Below are positions 1 to 11,928 of a stretch of 64,000 nucleotides of DNA, piece after piece. The stretch is from Emmonsiellopsis sp. PD_33 (lineage: Eukaryota > Ascomycota > Eurotiomycetes > Onygenales > Ajellomycetaceae): the NCBI GenBank assembly GCA_032988165.1, contig JANTQF010000120.1:37638-101637 (forward strand), written 5' to 3'. Made by a program: the position numbers and the translations under genes. The notes under the pieces were generated by a model. It did not search any database and was not told the origin of the DNA. It saw nothing but the letters and a program-made list of their open reading frames with translations. Each line of letters opens with the position of its first letter. The stretch's first letter is position 1.

Positions 1-2878
1 CAAATTCATCCACGACGCGGCACGTCGAAGGAGAGAACCATTGGGGACTGGGTTGTGTGTCTTCAGCCATTCACCGTTGAATGCGTTGACAAGCCAATCC
101 GAAAGGCCTATAATCCAAAGGGTTTGAGTTAGTTATCAGAAGCGAGGGATAGTATATAGCTGCAGTGGTACACTCACGCCCATAAACCATTCTATGCGCA
201 TTGTGGAAATAAATACTATGGTCTGAATCCGGAAACACGTGCACGTCGTAGTTATCGACGTTATCGAGGTCGAGTTTATCGAGTAGCGTCAGCGAATTTT
301 GCATGTGGACGTTGTCGTCAGCGACACCATGCATGATCAAGAAGCGAACGTTGTTGGCCAGGGCCGTTGTGTTGGAAATGGCAGATTGGTCGTAGCCATC
401 GCTGTTATGTTGAGGGGTGTGCATGTAGCGTTCAGTGTAGATGGAATCTAAAGACCCAGATCAGTATATAATCAGGAACTCCGTATCGAAAAATTAGTGC
501 ATACCATAAAATCGCCAATCCGTCACAGGCGCCACTGCCATCCCATACTTAAACGTGCGTCCACCATCCTGTTCGATAGTTTTGAGTGTCATAAACCCCC
601 CATAACTCCAGCCCCATATTGCCATGCGATTCTCGTCCACATATGGTTTCTTCGCCCATATTTTAGCCGTCTCTATCTGATCGCGGGCTTCGTAATGGCC
701 AAGATTGCCGCGAATCACGCAGCGAGCCTTCCGGCCAATAAATCCAGTTCCGCGGCCGTCTACAGTCACGACGATATATCCCAGGGTTGAAGCAACGTAG
801 CTCTGGAAATCGACACTGAATTTCTTGTTGACTGTTTGGGAGCCGGGGCCACCATACAGATGGAAGAGGACGGGGTATTTCTTCGTCGGGTCAAAGTTTG
901 GAGGCCGGCGCTCCATGACAGGTAGCGTCTCACCGTCGATAGTAACGTTTCGGAAAACCTTCGTCTCCAGCGAGTACAGATGGAGCTTTTTGGACAGATG
1001 TTCGTTCTTTTCGATAATTTCTTCAAAAGGGTCTTCGTTCGAGGGCGTACTGACGACTTTCTCCCAAGGTACAAGCGGGCCTTGATACTTCAGCAGGGCA
1101 TATCCAGCGCCATCCGAAAAGGAGGCGTCGTAATAGCTACTTTCGGTGACATTTGTCATGGGCTGGAGGGATGAACCGTCGAACTTAACGCTGTAGAAAT
1201 GTCGCTCCCACGGGTCCTTTCCAGCAACGCGGAAGTAAACGAGGTTTTTCTTCAAATCGACCGCAGAAGGTGCATCGACTACCTCCCAGTAGTCTTCCGT
1301 TGTGAGCATGGCGGGCTCAGAGTTGTCCAGCGGCGTAAAATAGGCGAGCTGATCACGGCCATTGTAGATGACGGTGTCTATATAGCCATCCTCTGGTCGG
1401 CCATTGGCGGGATCTGCAGGAATAAACCGCGTAGATTGGGATGGCTCTACCCAACCACCATCCAAGGCGTTGATATCTTCCCGTCGGACGATTCGCCCAG
1501 TTCTTGATGACACATCTATCAGGATTATCAGGAGGATATCGCTTTCGCGATTCGTTCCTCTAACAAGAACCTTCCCATTTGAAGCCCACACAACCTCAAT
1601 GATGAGCCTGTCATCATCAGGTAAATCGTCCTTAATATCCACCGAAAAAACCTCTCCTTTCTCCACGTCATAGAACTGGAGATCAACAGTAGGGTTCGGA
1701 GCACCTGCTTTTGGATACTTAATATCGCGGACCTCGGGATAATTTTCCAATCCAGGTTCAGGCTCAGTCTGGCTAGGTCGAGATAAGAAGTATTGAACGG
1801 GATACTCCGGTACTAACGATTCGTTGGTGCGAAGGAATGCAATGTATTGGCCATCCTCAGCCCACCAAGTCACGCTGTTACCAGAAAAGACCTCCTCCTC
1901 ATAAACCCAGTCCGGCACGCCGTAGAACAGTTCAACACCACCATCAGCTGTGATAGGCGTCACCTCCTCCGAAGACAAATTCCTCAGAAACATATTGTTA
2001 TCCCTCGTAAACACAACGGCATTCGACCGCGGAGACCAGGAAGCGAGTTGAATCCTCTTATCCGGCGCATCAGGATCAAGCGGCTGCGCAGTCTGCGTCT
2101 CGACATCAAACAGCCAATAAATCCCCGTAAACGAATGACGCCAATTCTTCTGCTCATCAGACAGAACCAACACGCTCTTCAAATCGGGACTCGGCCAGAC
2201 CTTATCAGGATAGACCTTCTTCCCCGCCACGCTGAACGATGACTGCCTCATCAAGACAACCGGATTCTTAGCTAACTTCGGATCCTTCCGACTAACAATA
2301 TCCTGTACCCGCAAATAACCCTCATTGCTATACGGATCCTTCTCAAGAAGCAGGCCATCCTCCCCATTCGGCCCCGGCATCCACGAAATATCATGACTCC
2401 TAGGACTCCAGTGTCCGTCCAACACCTCATCCAACGTAATCCTCTTCCCCGACGGTCCCGCAACCGATATATTATCCTCCGACACCACCGAACCAGAATT
2501 GCCCGCCGGCGCATTCCCCCTGAACACAAAGAGGACGAAAGCAAGCGACCAGCCACCAAGACAGAGCACCATGAGCGTCCAGAAAGTTATTTTCGTCAGT
2601 CTCTGCGCCGGCTTGCCGCCAGGGGGTGCGGCATAATCTGCCTCTTCCAGATCATACCGGTCCTCGTCGTCGTCGTCGCGGTATTGTCTGTCCCCTCCTT
2701 CTTTCCGTGCAGCGCCACGACCATTGATTCTATCGATAAGCGCGAGCGATATCGAGGCGGTAGAGGACGAGTCCATCGAGTCTACCGAGTCGCGGAAGTC
2801 CGCATCCGCACTGCCTCTCGTCAGAGGCTGTCGTTCCTCGTCGTCACCGCTGGCAGCGGCACGTTTCTCGGCGCCCAT
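1..2878 (-). CDS. dapB: Vacuolar dipeptidyl aminopeptidase B (prolyl dipeptidase, S9B), 3' end beyond window
   Basis: Type II membrane serine dipeptidase of the DPP IV/Ste13/Dap2 family, which removes X-Pro or X-Ala dipeptides in the vacuole. Exons on the minus strand are 2878-505, 447-178 and 107-<1; both introns have GT..AG ends and restore the frame (FYD-SIYTERY and YGR-LSDWLV). Residues 1-96 form an acidic cytosolic tail, about 97-119 is the single membrane anchor (ITFWTLMVLCLGGWSLAFV), followed by the lumenal beta-propeller and the alpha/beta hydrolase domain. The nucleophile is in GWSYGGF (about Ser758). The Asp lies in VADDNVH and the His in DSDHSIYF, both in exon 2. About 917 codons are visible, close to the family length, so only a few C-terminal residues are missing. 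The start ATG at 2878 opens a hydrophilic acidic tail typical of the family. Confidence 0.95.
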
Positions 2879-3682
2879 TGCGGCGGCAATTAAGGATAGT
2901 TTGTGCTCGGGAAATTGTCAGTCTGGCATATCAGTGAGTGACAGTATATATATAGCAAGGCATATCCAGACGACAAGGTGGTGAGAGGATGGTAGGTGGT
3001 TTGAACGAGTCGAGGCACGAAGCGTTCGTGTTCGTTTCTGGGGTGGGCGATGACGCTGTGCAGAAGCGCGGGTTGGCGCTAATCGCGCTAGTCGGGCTTG
3101 GCATATATTCTTTGATAGAATCCAGGGGCAGAGATCTGTTTATGAATCACCGGAATTCAGAGGGTCTATGTATTGGGAGGAGGTATTATGATGAGTACCA
3201 CAATAATAGCAAACCGGTATATTCATGTTTCCGGATCCTCTGAGATATTAATATGATGTCGCTCATAATAACCACCCGTCAGATTGCATCCGCAAACCAG
3301 GCACGGTTTCGTAGAACTTACTAGCACCGATACTCTCTCATATAACAATAGCCCTGTCTTACTTTTATTTTCTACGTCAGAGTATGATACAGTTTGCCGT
3401 TTGCGTGACTCAAACGAAGATAACCAAGAATTTTTGTTTAATAAAAGAAAGCGCTTAAAAAATAGACAAGAAAGGCAAGGGAAAATATATAAGAAGTAAC
3501 AGGAAATGGAGCAATGAATATCAACAGAACAAAAGAAAAGCTCGACGTGGTACATAATAAAACAAGATCGGGAATTAAACTGTCCCGTTAATTTTCCCAG
3601 TACGCCATGGGCGATCCGGACCATGCAATCTCACCCCCCAGACATATACATTGATGAAAATATTTGCCAGCAAAATAATGCT
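2879..3682. other. Intergenic: dapB promoter and SDH1 3' flank
   Basis: No gene is supported here. The part next to 2878 should hold the dapB promoter and leader; the part next to 3683 is AT-rich and should hold the SDH1 3' UTR. Short open frames on both strands resemble no family. Confidence 0.6.
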
Positions 3683-5984
3683 CTAATACGTCCGCTTGAA
3701 AGGTGGGACAGGCTTGCACTCGGCCTCGTCGAGCGTGGTGTCGGTAACGGCACGATAAGTGAGGTCAACCTTGCCATGAGGCTCCTTCTGGTAGGTAAGA
3801 GTGTGCTTCATCCAGTTGGCATCGTCACGGTCTGGGAAATCCTCGCGGGCATGGGCACCACGGGACTCCTTGCGGTTGGCAGCCGCAATAGCGGTTTGGG
3901 TACTATGGCATATTTGTCAGCATGTTTCCATGACATTCAAATGCAGTCCGTATGAATAGGACATGGGGGAGGTGAAGTGGTACTTACGCGCAAGTCAGCA
4001 AGTTTCTCAGTTCCAGGGTTTCAACCAGATCCGAGTTCCAGATCATGCTGCGGTCCTTGGTAGCGACATCATCAAACATCTGATCAACCTCATTGATCTT
4101 GCGGACACCCTCATCCAAGCTTTCCTGTGTTCTGAAAACGCTGACATCAGTCTGCATAGTCTTCTGCATAGCATTTCTAATGTCGAAGGTGGACTTGGAT
4201 CCGTCCGCGGTTCGGACCTTGTCGAGGACACCGATCGATTCAGCACCAGCATCAGCGCTAATCTCCTTGTGGGGGGTTCCTGGTGTAGCCTTGTCACGGA
4301 TGGTGTGGGAAACAGCGCGACCGAAGACGATAAGATCGAGCAGAGAGTTGGCTCCCAGGCGGTTAGCACCATGGACAGACACACAAGCGGCTTCACCGCA
4401 AGCGTACAGGCCAGGCACAGTCTTGTCATTTCCATTCTCGTCAAGGGTAATGACTTCACCAGTGTAACGAGTTGGGATACCACCCATGTTATAATGGACA
4501 GTGGGCAAAACGGGAATGGGCTGTTTGGTGACATCAACGCCAGCAAAGATAGAGGCGGTTTCCGAGATACCGGGCAGTCTCTCGTGGAGAATCTCAGCGG
4601 GCAGATGGCTAAGTTGGAGGTAGATATGGTCCTTCTCAGGGCCAACACCACGTCCCTCGCGGATTTCAAGAGTCATTGACCGCGAAACGACATCTCGACT
4701 GGCAAGATCCTTGGCAGTAGGGGCATATCGTTCCATGAATCGCTCACCCTCCGAGTTCAACAAGTATCCACCCTCACCACGAGAACCCTCAGTGATGAGA
4801 CAACCAGCGCCGTAGATACCAGTAGGATGGAATTGAACGAATTCCAGATCCTGGTTAGGCAGACCAGCACGGGCAACCATGGCCATACCGTCACCAGTAC
4901 AGGTGTGGGCAGATGTGCAGCTGAAGTAAGCACGGCCGTATCCTCCAGTCGCCAGGACGGTGTGGTGGGCGCGGAAACGATGGATGGTACCATCCTCCTG
5001 GTTATAGGCGATGACACCCTTGCATTCACCATCCTCCATCAGCAGATCCATGGCGAAGTATTCAATAAAGTAGTTGGTGTTGTGTCGGAGCGATTGACCG
5101 TAAAGAGTATGAAGAAGGGCGTGGCCAGTTCTGTCAGCGGCAGCACAGCATCGGTAGGCTTGGCCTCCCTTGCCGTATTTTTGCGACTGTCCACCGAAAG
5201 CACGCTGGTAGATTTTGCCGTCCTCGGTTCTCGAAAACGGACAACCATATCCTTCCAGCTCGATAACACTCTGGGGGGCTTCTCTCGTCATGTAATGAAT
5301 AGCGTCCTGGTCACCCAACCAATCGGATCCCTTGACAGTGTCGTACATGTGCCACCTCCAGTCGTCTTCGTGCATACTGAAAGCCAAGATTAGTTAACCA
5401 CTGCTATATGTCAAATGGGCGTGGACCCAGCACAAAAACGTACTTTCCAAGAGCAGCATTGATACCTCCCTGGGCAGCTACGGTGTGACTTCGGGTAGGG
5501 AAAAGCTTAGAGACACATGCAGTGTTGAATCCAGCTTCAGCCAAGCCGAAGGCAGCTCGCAGACCAGCGCCTCCCGCACCAACAACGACCGCATCGTATT
5601 CGTGGTCCTGCTCATTGTCAGACATGCCAAGCTTCGCCATGCTATAAAGGATTTCCAGATCCAGAGTAACCACGTACAATGACAGGATAGTTCTTGGAGA
5701 CGAATGGGGAGGCTTCTTTCGCACGGAGAGGCTGGTTCGCGAATATCCGAGCTGTGCGGTTCACCACGGGTCAATTGCCACACCACCAATGCTAACAGGG
5801 AAGCACAACATACCGGCAGGGCGGGAAGAAGAAAAGAGGCGTCTCTGATAAGTTCTAGAAAACTACACAGATGTCAGGTCAGTCCAGGTGCCAGGAGGGC
5901 GGCCATCCGAGGGGCCGCACGGGAAAATGGCGAAGGACAAACCTTGGTGGCGGGAGCCAGGCTCCGCAGGCCGGTGAAGCTCAT
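3683..5984 (-). CDS. SDH1: Succinate dehydrogenase flavoprotein subunit, mitochondrial
   Basis: Complex II/TCA-cycle subunit that oxidises succinate with covalently bound FAD. I resolve six exons on the minus strand: 5984-5943, 5844-5814, 5751-5678, 5607-5444, 5376-3988 and 3902-3683. They total 1920 nt (639 aa) and every junction keeps frame. The first three small exons encode a basic mitochondrial presequence (MSFTGLRSLAPATK then RRLFSSSRPAARIF). The Rossmann motif GAGGAG is at about 59-64, and the flavinylated His in SHTVAAQGG falls at residue 90. The substrate-site region HPTGIYGAG and the C-terminal CKPVPPFKRTY are present. A longer open frame starting at 5724 is a false start: it reads through the intron 5677-5608. 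Very well conserved and apparently intact. Confidence 0.95.
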
Positions 5985-6426
5985 GATGCCTCAGATCAGC
6001 ACGGCACGGTGGAAGAAGCAATGGATTGGGACAATGGCAGCGGGGTGAGGCGGGATCGCAGGGCGCTTGGGACGACGTCGAGCTGGAATTGTTCAGATTG
6101 ATCGATGCTTGAGGAAAGTTGCTCGATGCGGGAGGAATTACGTAAGCGGCAGTCCCTCAGATCCGAGGCAGTTGGGCGGCCGAGCAGCCAATCAGCGCGC
6201 GGCTAGTAGTCAGCGTTCCGAGTTGGCCCGTGACTCGGCGGTAGGTCACGTGGACTGCTTTGTGATATTAAATACTACAGAGTACATCTATGAAATGACA
6301 CAAGAAGAATAGAATGAAGAAAGGCTACTAGTTAGGTATTATCATATTCCCTACCCATCCATCGTACAGTACAAATCACCAGCGCCCAATCCAAGACAAA
6401 TCTAGTGCGGTGTGTGTGCTGTCTGC
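5985..6426 (-). promoter_or_regulatory. SDH1 promoter region with CCAAT box and E-box
   Basis: This lies between the SDH1 start and the RPT1 3' end. It contains CCAATCA at 6188-6194, the form bound by the fungal HAP/CCAAT-binding complex, about 205 bp upstream of the SDH1 ATG, and a palindromic CACGTG at 6247-6252. HAP control of respiratory genes is well established in fungi; its use here is inference. Confidence 0.45.
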
Positions 6427-7913
6427 TTAATTGTACTGCATGTATGTGGCAGTCGAGTTGAACTTCAAATTGCCCTTGATCACCTTGTCCACCGCCGCCA
6501 AGAAGTCTTTCTCGGTGGCTACCTTTCTCCGCGCGCGGATGGCAAACATTCCCGCCTCGGTTGCCACGCTTCGCAGCTCCGCTCCCGTCGAGTTGGGGCA
6601 CAGCCGGGAGATAAGCTCCCATCTGATGTCCCGCTCCACTGACATGCTCTTCGCGTGGATCCGCAGGATATTGGCGCGTCCCTCCAGATCCGGCAGCGAG
6701 AACTCAATCTTTCGGTCAATTCGGCCCGGTCTCATCAACGCAGGATCCAGAGTGGACGGTCTGTTGGTAGCAAACATGACCTTGATATTTCCTCGTGAGT
6801 CGAAGCCATCCAACTGAGTGATCAGCTCCAACATAGTTCTCTGGACTTCGTTGTCTCCACCAGCACCATCGTCGAACCGGGCGCCACCAATAGCATCGAT
6901 TTCGTCAAAGAAGATAATACAAGCCTTCTTTGTTCGCGCCATCTCGAAAAGTTCTCGTACCATCCTGGCGCCTTCTCCAACGTACTTCTGAACAAGCTCA
7001 CTGCCAATCACACGAATAAAGGTTGCGTCCGTTCTGTTGGCCACGGCTCGAGCGCAGAGTGTCTTTCCCGTACCAGGTGGTCCGTAGAGTAGTGCTCCCT
7101 TGGGCGGGTCGATACCCAAACTGACAAATCGCTCTGGCGAAAGCAGCGGCATCTCAACGACTTCCCTAAGTTTCTCGATTTGTTCCTTACACCCTCCAAC
7201 ATCTCCGTATGTCACATCAGGCTTGTCTTCGACCGTCATCATCGTAACGCTTGGGTCGATCTTGGGGGGCAAAGGAAGGAGAATTTGATATTTATTTCGG
7301 TCCACGCTAGAAGGTTCATTAGTCTACAGCCCGTTGATAGTAACCAGTTATATATCTTACCCAACTCGCATGCCCTCTTCAATATCCGTAGGACTAACTC
7401 GCTCTCCAAGGTTCACAACGAACTTTGCTATCTGCTTGACGTTGATGACATATTTGCTCTTCTCTTGGTCCTTCTCATCCTGGATAATTTTCGTGCAGCG
7501 TGCAACTTGTAGTGGTTGTTCTTCTTGCATCCGCTGTCTATCAGCAGCAACGTCCCAGAGATGTGGCGGCGCAAGTCCAGTGTCGGATTCCTAACAGGCG
7601 TACGTCAGCTTCATCGTCGCCTCAACGATCAGTAACAGAGCCGTATACCTTTACACCAATTTTCTCGTTCACACTTGTTTGTTTCTCTTTTATCTGCTTC
7701 TCAAGCTTCTTCAACGCTGCCGCGTATGGAGCCGCGCCATAGGTCTTGAGTACTTGGATGTCCCTGTGGCAGGTTAGCCCAGCTGAGGCAACAACACAGG
7801 ACGGAGGGCACTACGCACTCATCCGTCAGAGGTGTGATCTTCTTCTCTTGCTCCTCGTCGTCCGCAAAGTTCTTCTTGTACTTCTCCCAGTTCTGGCCCG
7901 TGGCGCTGGGCAT
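6427..7913 (-). CDS. RPT1: 26S proteasome regulatory AAA-ATPase subunit Rpt1 (subunit 7)
   Basis: One of the six ATPases of the 19S base that unfold ubiquitinated substrates. Exons on the minus strand are 7913-7819, 7763-7649, 7590-7361 and 7306-6427, in total 1320 nt (439 aa), the expected length. The N-terminal part carries a coiled-coil segment (KKLEKQIKEKQ). The AAA domain has Walker A GPPGTGKT (about residue 221), Walker B IIFFDEIDAIGG, and the second region of homology NRPSTLDPALMRPGRIDRK. The C-terminus is YMQYN. The start is the first ATG in a short first exon (MPSATGQNWEKY). The gene is head-to-head with CCT4 with 360 bp between start codons. Confidence 0.96.
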
Positions 7914-8273
7914 GATGGCGGCTGGCGAGCAGGGTCGTGCAAGGCAGGAAAGAGAACGGTCGTCAAGTGGCCACGTAGGATAAGTAAGGCGCTGTCTTCG
8001 TCGTGCGTGCTAGAGCGAGATATGGCGTAGGAGACGCGGGATGGAGTTGTCTAGGTCGAGGCGGAGAGTTGTCTTGATGATCGAGTTGTTGCGTGTTGGT
8101 TGTGAAGCTCAGAGGTCCCAATCCGGCAGGAGCTGTCATCCGCGCTAGTGCGGCAAATCGCCAAGCATCCCATTCTGAAATTCCAAAGAGTCGTGGTTTT
8201 TGCAATTCCCCAACACCCCCTCGCCCAACTCCCTTTTCTCGCTCTATTGCTTCTTCTACACAGAGACGCAAGT
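7914..8273. promoter_or_regulatory. Shared divergent promoter of RPT1 and CCT4
   Basis: The 360 bp between the two start codons must hold both promoters and 5' UTRs. I see no TATA box. A GCGGCAAA octamer at about 8149-8156 resembles part of the yeast proteasome element PACE (GGTGGCAAA), but the match is incomplete. Confidence 0.4.
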
Positions 8274-10262
8274 ATGGCTTCTGCTATGGGTATCCCGGCC
8301 AATACGCAAGGCGGCTCCTTCAAGGTTCGTGCCCCCACAGACGCCGTGTTTTGCTCATATTTTGCTAACAGGCACCGCAGGACAAGGAGAAGCCTATGGC
8401 CGTTCGCAACGCCAATATCATGGCAGCTAGAGGTACGTATATCTGCCAGCATGGTTATGTCTACTTGCTAATTGCGTTTCTAGCTGTTGCTGATGCCATA
8501 AGAACGGTATTTTGAACCTGCACGCCATGACGCAGTATGGAACGTGGGGCTAACATTGAACAGTCGCTGGGACCTAGAGGAATGGACAAGATGGTAAATA
8601 TGGATATTTTCATCATGGTTATAATGGCAAGCAGGCTAATATATGTGATAGATTCAAACTGGAAAAGGAGAGACCATAATCGTACGCTCTACAACCCCCA
8701 CCTTCACGTACTAATATCTGACCCGAAAATAGACGAACGATGGAAATACAATGTTGAAGGATATGGCTGTGATGCACCCAGCCGCAAAGATGTTGGTGGA
8801 TTTGAGTGCGGCGCAAGACGTTGAGGCCGGTGATGGAACCACATCCGTTGTTGTTATTGCAGGAAGTCTACTCGGAGCAGCAGAGAGATTACTTGCTAAA
8901 GGTGGGACAGTCAGGCTGAGAGTGATACTGGCACAGACCGCTGACATTTTACGCAGGATTACATCCCACCGTTATTTCTGAATCTTTCCAGAGAGCTGCT
9001 GCTGCTGCAGTCCAGATTCTCCACGACATGTCACACCCCATTTCCCTATCAGACCGAGCAACCCTCCTTCAAGCCGCGTCCACATCCCTGTCATCGAAGA
9101 TCGTCTCCCAATATTCGAACCTCCTAGGACCCATCGCCGTTGATTCCGTGCTCAAGACGATAGACCCGAAGACAGCAGAGAACGTCGATCTTCGAAATAT
9201 TCGGATTGTTAAGAAGGTTGGAGGAACCATCGAGGACAGTGAGATGGTGGATGGTTTGATCCTAAACCAGGGTGTTGTGAAGAGCGGAGGTGGCCCAGTC
9301 AGAATGGAGAAGGCCAGAATTGGATTGATCCAGTTCCAACTTAGTCCTCCTAAACCTGATGTTTGTACTCTCCTTCCTTTGCATCATGGTAATAGCGTTA
9401 ATAACAGCCACAGATGGAAAACCAAATTGTCGTCAATGACTACCGACAAATGGACAAGATCATCAAAGAAGAGCGCATGTATTTGCTTAACATGGTAAAG
9501 AAGATTGCCAAAACCAAGTGCAATGTTCTTTTGATCCAAAAATCCATCCTTCGTGATGCTGTTAACGATATCTCCCTCTACTTCCTTTCCCGCGTCAAGA
9601 TCCTCGCAGTCAAGGAGATCGAGCGGGACGAGGTTGAATTCCTGTGCAAGAGTTTGGGCTGCAAGCCGATCGCCAATATCGACTCGTTCACCGAAGACAA
9701 ACTCGGTACCGCTGACCTGATCGAGGAGGTCCAATACGCCGGATCCCGCTACACTAAGGTGACAGGCATCAAGTCCGCCGCCGCCAACCAAACCGTGTCC
9801 ATCGTCGCCCGCGGCGCCAACCACCTCATTCTCGATGAAGTGGAGCGCTCTCTCCACGACGCCCTCTGCGTTATCAGATGCCTCGTCAAGAAACGCGGCT
9901 TGATTGCAGGCGGCGGTGCGCCCGAAATCGAAATCGCACAAGCTCTAGCGAAGCAAGCTCGCGCCCTTACCGGCACCGAAGCCGTTTGCTGGAAGGCGTT
10001 CGCTGACGCGATGGAGGTCATCCCAACCACCCTGGCAGAGAATGCGGGGTTAAATAGTATCAAGGTAGTCACCGACCTCCGTCACCGCCACGCCATGGGC
10101 GAGCAAAATGCCGGCGTGAGCATCCGGAGTGGAGGAGTCAAGGACAACATTGCGGAGGAGAGGGTGTTGCAGCCACTGCTCGTGAGCACTAGCGCGATCG
10201 AGCTCGCGGCTGAGACGGTGAAGTTGATCCTACGAATTGACGACATTGCGCTCTCGCGATAA
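8274..10262 (+). CDS. CCT4: T-complex protein 1 subunit delta (CCT4 chaperonin)
   Basis: Subunit of the cytosolic TRiC/CCT chaperonin that folds actin and tubulin. Eight exons: 8274-8324, 8381-8432, 8484-8506, 8564-8593, 8652-8681, 8733-8901, 8957-9360 and 9414-10262; total 1608 nt (535 aa), the family length. Exons 3-5 are only 23, 30 and 30 nt. Signature motifs cross the junctions: SLGPRGMDKM, IQTGKGETII, TNDGNTMLKDM, then the ATP-site GDGTTSVVV, and near the C-terminus the apical/equatorial motif GGGAPEIEIA. Any gene call that starts at the internal ATG 9414 would lose the N-terminal half. No damage is seen. Confidence 0.95.
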
Positions 10263-11928
10263 AGGAATGACCCAGGTTGGATCGGTAGACGGCTATTTGG
10301 CCCTGGCCCTTGTTTTTGTTCCTGCTGGGGATTGACCTCGTAACGCAAATGTCAGCGAAAAATATCTGATTTCGTGGGAAGGGAGGAATGGAAAAAGGTG
10401 TATCTAATTACCCTACTTCAGCTAGAATTTTAAATAAACTGCGGCCTTCACAGCATGAGAGTTCGAGTAGATGATTTGTAATGCTGTGCTATATGGCTGC
10501 TGGCATTTCGCCTGTGTCCCGGGGTCTGCCCAGGTGGTCAGAAATATATATTTCCAGGATTGTTATTAGCTCAACCCTACCTAACATCAACGGGGGGCCT
10601 CCCATCAACCAACTTCCTCGCATCAACAACCCTCAGCTAGTCAAAAGATACAATTTGGGCATTATACTGACATGTACGAGATACAGATCCATTGAGGAAT
10701 GGCAATGGCGATTTACAATGGGAGCAAAAATCCGCGTCCATTGACAGTAGAGGCACCTACTAACCTCCTCTATACATGCGAATCGAATTAAACTAGAGAC
10801 TCAAACCGAAGAGCAAAAGTGATACAGTTTCCATCGATTGCTCTCAAGCGACTTCTTTCGTTTTATTTTCTTTTTCTCTACCCGACATGTGTGGAACATA
10901 GCTAGTAGGTGTATACCGTAGGTAGGGTATCACCTCAGGAATTTGCCTAATACCGGGGTAAGGTTCAGTTCAATCCTAATCGGATAAAGCGTCATATCGC
11001 CTCTTTCACGACTATATAAAACCTTCCCCGCCCACCGCTTGACCATCGTCCCTCCATCGTCCCTGATTTCCTCGCTTTTCCTCGCAGTTCTCGCTCATGG
11101 AACGGTTGCGCCGCAGCTGAACAAATTCGAATCCTGGCCATTGTTTCCACTCCCCTTCCCGACGCAATCTCGCCATTCCCGGTTTATATTGAATTGGGAT
11201 ACCCTTCCACACCTGGCTGACTGTGATTTTTCATCCTTGATTGATTTCTTTTCCCGTCTGTTATCAATTTCTCATACACTGTCGACAAGCGCTGAAAGTT
11301 GAATTTGTCGCCTGGAATTCTGGTTGTCTCTCAACTGTTGCGATGACTGATGGGTGGTGGTATCGGGTGGGTTTATATTACCACTGGGCGATTTCGTTTC
11401 TTGGTAGTATGGAGTTGACGGACACTGGGCGTCCTCGTAGTCATTCCGTCCATTCGTAGTATTGTGTAGTGTTTGGTCCTGGAGACGGACACTGGCGTCC
11501 TCATAGCTATTCCTGTCTTCTTGGTTGCGTTTATTTATTTAATACCATATCGCATATCGGATCGTAGACGGGAGTGCGCAGGCTTGATGGAATGAGACCG
11601 AGGCTTCGTAACTGGTCATTTATTTCCCCACGGAAATTGTAACTTCCCATCGAGGTAGACGAAGAGCTGCAACATTTTGTCAACGGGACTGTGGCCCATA
11701 TTCAATATTGGCAGGGTATCACTGAAGCGCCACCACTATTGGACAATTGATATTGAGGCTGCATTGAATCGCAGGGTCAGGGCCTCCAAATTGGGCAAGT
11801 TGCAGAGTTCATCGCAAGGCTTCAGCCTGATGGACGCTCGCTCAAAGCCGTTATAAAAGCGAAGTTGGCTCCTCCTCCTCTTCCTTCACAGCGAGTAGCC
11901 GGGATATCTTTTCGAGTCAATAAAAACG
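10263..11928. other. Intergenic 1.7 kb with an isolated TATA-type promoter
   Basis: The CCT4 3' UTR comes first. A good TATA box (TATATAAA, 11013-11020) is followed by a pyrimidine-rich leader, but I find no convincing protein downstream, only short frames. It could drive a noncoding RNA or a distal exon of the DUF7770-like pseudogene. Confidence 0.35.
11417..11517. repeat. Diverged direct repeat, two 34-bp copies 67 bp apart
   Basis: Copy A (11417-11450) and copy B (11484-11517) share GACGGACACTGG, CGTCCTC and ATTCC blocks with a few substitutions and a balanced 1-bp loss and gain. There is no coding context. Confidence 0.6.

Noticed and set aside
3963..4679. 238-codon plus-strand open frame
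   Set aside because: Antisense to the main SDH1 exon; codon bias of the real gene explains it.
9384..9941. 185-codon minus-strand open frame
   Set aside because: Antisense to the last CCT4 exon; no independent domain.
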